Of a stretch of 17,907 nucleotides of DNA, positions 13,921-17,907 are shown one piece after another (the stretch's first letter is position 1; each line of letters begins with the position of its first letter). The translations under genes and the position numbers were made by a program. Source of the stretch: LCIL01 sp041480845 (lineage in GTDB: Bacteria; Patescibacteriota; Microgenomatia; UBA8517); assembly GCA_041480845.1 (NCBI GenBank), contig JBGPAU010000015.1, positions 1-17,907 on the forward strand, read 5' to 3'. Under the pieces are notes generated by a model that was not told the origin of the DNA, did no database searches, and was given only the letters and a program-made list of their open reading frames with translations.

Positions 13921-14946
13921 TACATTCAAGGAAGTAACGTGTACCGACTGGGCTTTGCCTTCAACTAAAATCCTGGCAACTTTTCTGACAACCCCATCAA
14001 TATTTCTTTCCAATGTGCGGATTCCGGCGTCATACCCCAAGGGCCTGACGATATTTGCCCAAACATCCGGATCAATTATTAAAGACTGTCCGGGAAGCCC
14101 TGAAGCCTTCATTGCCTCCGGCAAAATATATTTTTGTCCGATGATTACTTTTTCGGCATCGGTGTAGCTTGGCATTGAAATCGGTTCAAGCCTATCCATT
14201 ACGGCTGTTGCAATATTGGTTGTGTTATTCGCGGTTGTGATAAATAAAGTTTCGGAAAGATCAAACGGAAAATCAATATAATGATCGAGAAAAGCATAAT
14301 TTTGTTTGGGATCGAGTAGTTCAACGAGTACTCCCATAATGGAACTTCTTCCCGCGTCTGTTACCCTATCAATTTCATCGAGAAGAATCACTGGGTTTCT
14401 ACTTTGGGTATCCCTTAAAGCTTTCATAATTTTGCCAGGTTCGGCTTCCGGGTGCATTCTGTTTTGCCCTCTAAGGTCTAAGGGATCTCCCATTCCCCCG
14501 AAAGGAATACGGGCGATAGGACGTCCCAACGCCTCGGCGATTGAATAGGCAATTGTGGTTTTACCGGTACCGACTAAGCCAACAAAACAAAGAATTGGAG
14601 CTCTATAAATATCCTTGCTTTCGCCCTTTTCCTGCTTAAGTTTCATCACGCTTATATATTCCAAAACACGGTTTTTAATTTCGGCAAGTCCAAAGTGATG
14701 GGTTTCCAAAATTTTCTTTGCGTTTTCCAGGTCAAGCGAGTCCTGAGTTCTTTTATTCCATGGCAAAATGCAAATCCAATCAATATACTTTTCCATGCTG
14801 TCAAATTCGGGCAAAAATGATGGGGAATTTGTAAGTTTTGTAAGCTGAGTCAGGCGGACCAAAACCGTCTCACGGAGTTTTTCCGGCAGGTCAGCTTTTT
14901 TAACTCTATCAATTAAAACGGTAATTTCCTGGGCAGCAGAATCCAT
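13900..14946 (-). CDS. Lon-type AAA+ ATPase without a protease domain
   Basis: The 348-aa protein matches the helical and ATPase part of Lon protease: ILPWNK at 60, HHFGLAEIKNRVLEY at 83, Walker A GLVGTGKT (123-130), Walker B VILLDEID (186-193), LLDPKQN...DHYIDFPFDLS, the sensor-1 TTAN and the arginine-finger region DRLE (251-254), and the AGIRTLER helix. Lon's N-terminal substrate domain is mostly missing and the C-terminal Ser-Lys protease domain is wholly missing. The pore-loop region, normally GHRRTYIGA with a substrate-gripping tyrosine, is GQNRMHPEA here. It may be a remodelling ATPase or an adaptor-type factor; its partner is unknown. The hairpin at the stop argues that this is the natural end. 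The start is supported by an extended -10 6 nt upstream. Confidence 0.88.
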   Translation of the reverse strand: MDSAAQEITVLIDRVKKADLPEKLRETVLVRLTQLTKLTNSPSFLPEFDSMEKYIDWICILPWNKRTQDSLDLENAKKILETHHFGLAEIKNRVLEYISVMKLKQEKGESKDIYRAPILCFVGLVGTGKTTIAYSIAEALGRPIARIPFGGMGDPLDLRGQNRMHPEAEPGKIMKALRDTQSRNPVILLDEIDRVTDAGRSSIMGVLVELLDPKQNYAFLDHYIDFPFDLSETLFITTANNTTNIATAVMDRLEPISMPSYTDAEKVIIGQKYILPEAMKASGLPGQSLIIDPDVWANIVRPLGYDAGIRTLERNIDGVVRKVARILVEGKAQSVHVTSLNVKTFLPQ

Positions 14947-14952
14947 AAATCT

Positions 14953-14961
14953 AGTGTATCA
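14953..14961 (-). promoter_or_regulatory. Extended -10 promoter of the Lon-like gene, leaderless
   Basis: TGATACACT on the minus strand (TGn plus TACACT) ends 6 nt before the ATG at 14946, in the 24-bp gap after the pnp stop. There is no clear -35. Confidence 0.55.
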
Positions 14962-14970
14962 CTAATGAGG

Positions 14971-17319
14971 TTATCTTCCGAAGTCTTTTTTGCTGTCATC
15001 AACCAATCTTGAAGTCGGGAAATGGGGACCACCGCTCCCACCATTGTCATCTTGTCTGGAAAATCCGCCTCGTCTATCTCCTCCACCAAAACTTCTTCCT
15101 CCACCCCGCGAGAAACCGCCACGGCCTCCGCCTCTTGAGAATCCTCCACGACCGCCGCTGTATCCGCCTCTGCCTCCGCCGTATCCGCCACGTCCGCCAC
15201 CAAAACCTCCACGCGGTCTTTCTTCCCTTGGTTTATCTTTAGCCGGATCCATATTCATGGAAAGATTAATTCTGCCCATTTCATCAATTCTTACAACCCG
15301 AACTTTTATTTTGTCTCCGATTTTGACTACATCATTAGCGTCCTGTACAAATTCTTCCTTACCCATATCGCTGACGTGTACCATTCCGTCTTTACCCGGT
15401 AAGATATTTACAAATGCTCCAAAAGGCATAATTCTGACAACTTCACCGTCATAAATTTCTCCCGCCACTACCTCTTTAGCAAAACCTTCGACATAGGTTA
15501 CGGCTTTATTCATTTTCTCTTCATCAACTCCGGAAATACTTACACCCCCGTCATCGTTAACATCAACCTGTACTCCCGTATCGGCCATAAGTTTTTTAAT
15601 ATTTTTGCCGCCGGGGCCGATAAATTCTCCAATCCTATCAACCGGAATTTTTACGACTTTGATCTTTGGCGCGTACTCCGAAACGACCTTTCTTGGTTCA
15701 GCGATAGTATTAATTATTGCCTTCATAATTTCTTTTCTTCCTTCTTTCGCCCGGTCGAGAGCCTTTTCAAGAATTTCCGATGTCAAGTTAAGAGCCTTTA
15801 CGTCCATTTGCAACGCAGTAATTCCTTTTTCAGTTCCTGCAACTTTAAAGTCCATGTCGCCGTTGAAGTCCTCAATACCTGTTAAATCCGATAGAACAGC
15901 ATATTCTTTATCCGATTCGATAATAAGTCCCATTGCAATTCCGGCTACTGGGGATTTTATCGGAACTCCTGCATCCATCAAAGAAAGAGTCGACCCAACC
16001 ACGGATGCCATTGAGGTTGATCCGTTTGAACTCATAACTTCGGTAACTACGCGGATTGCATAAGGAAATTCTTCCTGGGAAGGAATAACAGGAATAAGTG
16101 CCCGTTCGGCAAGCATCCCGTGTCCAATTTCGCGCCTATTCGGAGAACCGATTCTTCCAGTTTCTCCCGTTGCATAAGGAGGCATGGAGTAGTGATGCAT
16201 GTAGTGTTTTTCCTCTTCCCCTTCCGCACTTTCCAAAAGTTGTCCGAAAGACTCCGCCCCGAGAGTGGCAACAGACAAAACTTGGGTTTGACCTCTAGAA
16301 AAAACTGCACTTCCGTGAGTTCTTGGCAAAAATCCAACCTCGGCAGTAAGTTTCCTAATTTCTGTTAATTTTCTGCCGTCGGGTCTTATGCCCTTTTTAA
16401 GAATTTGCTCACGGATATAGTCTTTCTTCATATGATCGACTATTTCGAGAATAAATTTCTTGTCGCTTTCTTTTTCAAAATGATCTTTGATCGCTTCTAT
16501 AAACTCCGCATATTCGTCAGACGGCCCTTCATGGTTAGCCATATTTTTAACCAAACCAGGCATTTTATCGCCAACCAACTTTGTGACATCTCTTACAAGC
16601 TCGATTGAAGGTTCCTCTTCTTTATACACTTCGCGCTCAGTCCCGACTTCTTTGGCCATTTCTTCAATTAATTTAAGAACAGCCTTGCTTTCTTTTTGGG
16701 CAAATTCAATTCCTTCAACAATTTGCTTTTCGGTTACTTCTTTGGCTCCAGCCTCAACCATTAATACTGCTTCTTTTGTTGCAGATACTGTCAGGTCCAT
16801 TTGGGAAGTTTCCAGATCTACGGCAACAGGGTTAACTACGTATTTTCCGTCTTTAATTCCGATAGTCAGGGGGGCTACCGGGCCTTTCCAGGGAAGAGAC
16901 GAAATGTGAATCGCGGCGCTGGCAGCAATCGCGCCCAGGATCTTCGAGTCGTTGACTCCATCAACTGAAAGAACCATAACGATTAGCTGAACTTCTTTTT
17001 TATAAGTCTTGGGGAAAAGGGGCCTAATGGATCTGTCGATTAATCTTGCCGAAAGAACTTCCTCATCGGTCGGTCTGCCCTCGCGCTTTACCCAGCGGCT
17101 ACCTTTTATTCTTCCGCCCGCATAAAGCCTTTCCTGATATTCAACCGTAAGAGGAAAATAATCCATTTCCATTTTGAGAGGAGCCACTGACAAGTTTGCC
17201 AAAACGACGGTGCCGCCCATTCTGGCCATGACGCTTCCCGCCGCCTGTTCCGCAAGGCGCCCTGTGGTCAAAGTAAGAGTACGACCACCCAATTCAATAG
17301 ATTTTTCCAACTTTTTCAT
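14971..17319 (-). CDS. pnp: Polyribonucleotide nucleotidyltransferase with an RGG-rich tail
   Basis: PNPase degrades RNA 3'-5' by phosphorolysis as a trimer. The 782-aa protein has two RNase PH domains (about 1-225 and 310-545) joined by the helical domain, a KH domain (about 553-612, GPGGKNIKKL) and an S1 domain (about 620-689). The active-site acidic block GIEDFNGDMDFKVAGT (481-496) is intact. After S1 comes an extra tail of about 90 residues (691-782) rich in RGG, GGRGGY/F and SRGGG repeats, ending in an acidic/basic stretch. E. coli PNPase is about 711 aa and lacks this. Such tails usually bind RNA and are disordered. The gene follows rpsO by 6 bp, the classic rpsO-pnp order, with no visible ribosome site. 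Confidence 0.97.
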   Translation of the reverse strand: MKKLEKSIELGGRTLTLTTGRLAEQAAGSVMARMGGTVVLANLSVAPLKMEMDYFPLTVEYQERLYAGGRIKGSRWVKREGRPTDEEVLSARLIDRSIRPLFPKTYKKEVQLIVMVLSVDGVNDSKILGAIAASAAIHISSLPWKGPVAPLTIGIKDGKYVVNPVAVDLETSQMDLTVSATKEAVLMVEAGAKEVTEKQIVEGIEFAQKESKAVLKLIEEMAKEVGTEREVYKEEEPSIELVRDVTKLVGDKMPGLVKNMANHEGPSDEYAEFIEAIKDHFEKESDKKFILEIVDHMKKDYIREQILKKGIRPDGRKLTEIRKLTAEVGFLPRTHGSAVFSRGQTQVLSVATLGAESFGQLLESAEGEEEKHYMHHYSMPPYATGETGRIGSPNRREIGHGMLAERALIPVIPSQEEFPYAIRVVTEVMSSNGSTSMASVVGSTLSLMDAGVPIKSPVAGIAMGLIIESDKEYAVLSDLTGIEDFNGDMDFKVAGTEKGITALQMDVKALNLTSEILEKALDRAKEGRKEIMKAIINTIAEPRKVVSEYAPKIKVVKIPVDRIGEFIGPGGKNIKKLMADTGVQVDVNDDGGVSISGVDEEKMNKAVTYVEGFAKEVVAGEIYDGEVVRIMPFGAFVNILPGKDGMVHVSDMGKEEFVQDANDVVKIGDKIKVRVVRIDEMGRINLSMNMDPAKDKPREERPRGGFGGGRGGYGGGRGGYSGGRGGFSRGGGRGGFSRGGGRSFGGGDRRGGFSRQDDNGGSGGPHFPTSRLVDDSKKDFGR

Positions 17320-17325
17320 TTAATA

Positions 17326-17595
17326 TTATTTTTCCAATTTCAACTCTGTGAGGAGTTTTTTGTAGCGTTCTTCATCCCGCCTGTGTAGATAGCTTAAAAG
17401 CCTTCTCCTTTTGGCTACCATTGAGAGAAGCCCGCGACGGGAATGAACGTCTTTTTTATGTTCTTTAAGATGCCCGACTAATTTGTCAATTTGAACTGAA
17501 AGAAGTGCAATTTGGACCTCGGGTGAGCCGGTGTCGCCTTTTTCTCGAGCAAACTTTTTAATTACGTCTACTTTTTCGTCTTTAGCTAATGCCAT
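17326..17595 (-). CDS. rpsO: Small ribosomal subunit protein uS15
   Basis: S15 binds 16S rRNA in the central domain and starts assembly of the platform. The 89-aa length and the blocks GDTGSPEVQIALLS, H..DVHSRRGLL.MV..RRRLL.YL and the basic C-terminus are typical. The start is the ATG at 17595 (MALAKDEK). Directly upstream are the stop of a 20-codon leaderless ORF (4 nt away) and a palindromic element. Many bacteria control rpsO by S15 binding its own leader, so the leader here may be regulatory. There is no Shine-Dalgarno. It is probably co-transcribed with pnp. Confidence 0.97.
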   Translation of the reverse strand: MALAKDEKVDVIKKFAREKGDTGSPEVQIALLSVQIDKLVGHLKEHKKDVHSRRGLLSMVAKRRRLLSYLHRRDEERYKKLLTELKLEK

Positions 17596-17599
17596 ATCG

Positions 17600-17662
17600 T
17601 CATGTTACTCCGAGTAACCCTGAGCGACTGAAAGGAGTCGAATGGGTGAACCCAGCGTACAT
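17600..17662 (-). CDS. Possible 20-aa leaderless leader peptide before rpsO
   Basis: An ATG lies exactly 7 nt after a good -10 (TATGAT, 17670-17675), the same geometry as the proven genes here. It opens 20 codons (starting MYAGFTH) that end with TGA 4 nt before the rpsO ATG. If translated, ribosomes loaded on the leaderless uORF could re-initiate at rpsO, which has no ribosome site. The peptide is read through the palindromic element at 17604-17653, so its sequence may be accidental. There is no homologue I recognise. Confidence 0.35.
   Translation of the reverse strand: MYAGFTHSTPFSRSGLLGVT
17604..17653. repeat. Compound palindromic (REP-like) intergenic element
   Basis: Three inverted repeats lie in a row: GTTACTC/GAGTAAC (17604-17618, 1-nt centre), CGACT/AGTCG (17625-17640, 6-nt loop) and GGGT/ACCC (17644-17653, 2-nt loop). 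The core, CCCTGAGCGACT...AGTCGAA.GGG, resembles a palindromic intergenic sequence that I have met in many unrelated bacterial genomes. On the minus strand it forms the 5' leader of rpsO, so it could alternatively be an S15-binding or other leader structure. Confidence 0.6.
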
Positions 17663-17669
17663 CTTGGGT

Positions 17670-17698
17670 ATCATACCACAGCCAATCTCAAAACGCAA
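17670..17698 (-). promoter_or_regulatory. Promoter of rpsO-pnp
   Basis: TTGCGT (17693-17698) and TATGAT (17670-17675) are separated by 17 bp on the minus strand. The predicted start is about 17663, giving a 65-70 nt leader for rpsO, or no leader for the ORF at 17600-17662. The -35 overlaps the heptamer array at 17689-17716. Confidence 0.6.
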
Positions 17699-17716
17699 AG
17701 CTCAAATCCCAAAGTT
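17689..17716. repeat. Heptamer tandem repeat, four units of CAAANNN type
   Basis: Four plus-strand 7-bp units begin with CAAA: CAAAACG, CAAAGCT, CAAATCC, CAAAGTT. The array runs from the end of the upstream gene (stop codon 17715-17717) into the rpsO promoter. It is more degenerate than the other two arrays but keeps perfect phase. Confidence 0.65.
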
Positions 17717-17907
17717 AGGAAGTTTTTTCTTTTGGAGGCGTTTGTTCTTTTGAAGTACCCTCGCCTGTTATTTTATCTTTCAGTTCTTCTTTCAGCTCTT
17801 CCAGCTCGGTCTTCTCCTTACCGAGTTCCTCAACCAGGACTTCTTCCTTCTTCTTGAATTTCTTGTACCAGGCAGTTCCCGAGATTACGATTATTATGAA
17901 TGCCAAA
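17715..17907 (-). CDS. Membrane-anchored charged protein, 5' end cut by the window
   Basis: The frame is open to the right edge, so the gene probably begins outside the window; a TTG at 17904-17906 is a less likely start. The visible 63 residues are a hydrophobic membrane segment (AFIIIVISGTAW), a Lys-rich inner flank, a heptad-like charged helix (about 20-46, EEVLVEELGKEKTELEELKEEL) likely to form a coiled coil, and a disordered tail rich in Lys, Thr, Pro and Glu. I do not recognise the family. It precedes rpsO on the same strand, but rpsO has its own promoter. Confidence 0.6.
   Translation of the reverse strand, partial: LAFIIIVISGTAWYKKFKKKEEVLVEELGKEKTELEELKEELKDKITGEGTSKEQTPPKEKTS

Noticed and set aside
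13836..14946. Lon-like gene as a pseudogene with a lost protease domain
   Set aside because: No protease-like remnant lies downstream; the stop sits in a perfect terminator and the next gene's promoter follows within 65 bp.
14990..15454. 154-aa proline-rich frame antisense to the PNPase tail
   Set aside because: Proline runs are the reverse complement of the Gly/Arg repeats. No start context or domain supports it.
15605..16063. 152-aa plus-strand frame inside pnp
   Set aside because: Antisense to the conserved KH and second RNase PH region; no independent signal.
17689..17716. Heptamer arrays as a CRISPR array
   Set aside because: Units are 7 bp with no spacers and no cas genes are nearby.

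Overview
The window looks like chromosome from a Patescibacteria (Candidate Phyla Radiation) bacterium, most likely the Microgenomates/OP11 side. This is inferred from gene content and not from a marker phylogeny. The evidence is: very tight packing with 4-bp and zero-bp junctions; an alanyl-tRNA synthetase that stops after its editing domain; a membrane-anchored baseplate-J-like protein beside a sortase; a RodZ-like HTH-TM-Ig protein; almost no Shine-Dalgarno sequences; and short heptamer tandem repeats. TGA is used as a stop (ruvX, sortase, phosphoesterase), so this is not a recoded SR1/Gracilibacteria genome.

Layout, read right to left because all but one gene is on the minus strand. (1) 17907-14971: the end of a small membrane protein, a promoter with a possible leaderless leader peptide, then rpsO and pnp. 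PNPase carries a long Arg-Gly-rich tail. (2) 14946-11044: a Lon-type AAA+ ATPase with no protease domain, closed by a strong hairpin; then a YfcE-like phosphoesterase, a family-4-like uracil-DNA glycosylase that has lost its Fe-S cysteines, and RNase J with an altered zinc-site motif. (3) 9587-11047 (+): one GT-C membrane glycosyltransferase, divergent from ftsK and ending in a 4-nt overlap with the RNase J stop. (4) 9515-6498: ftsK, a RodZ-like protein and a 77-aa membrane protein. (5) 6479-146: alaS, an actin-like/TM/baseplate-J-like fusion, a sortase, ruvX, a zinc-ribbon protein and mltG. This is the alaS-ruvX-mltG neighbourhood known from Firmicutes, with surface genes inserted. (6) 1-130: a consensus promoter firing leftward into a structured non-coding stretch, probably the start of an RNA gene or long leader that lies outside the window.

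The genes serve RNA turnover (PNPase, RNase J, S15), DNA repair and segregation (UDG, RuvX, FtsK), translation (AlaRS, S15) and the cell envelope (MltG, RodZ-like, GT-C, sortase, J-like protein).

Two patterns run through the whole window. First, most transcription-unit starts have a -10 box, often extended (TGn), ending only 6-11 nt before the start codon, so the mRNAs should be leaderless or nearly so. Second, three unrelated places carry a 28-bp array of four AT-rich heptamers.
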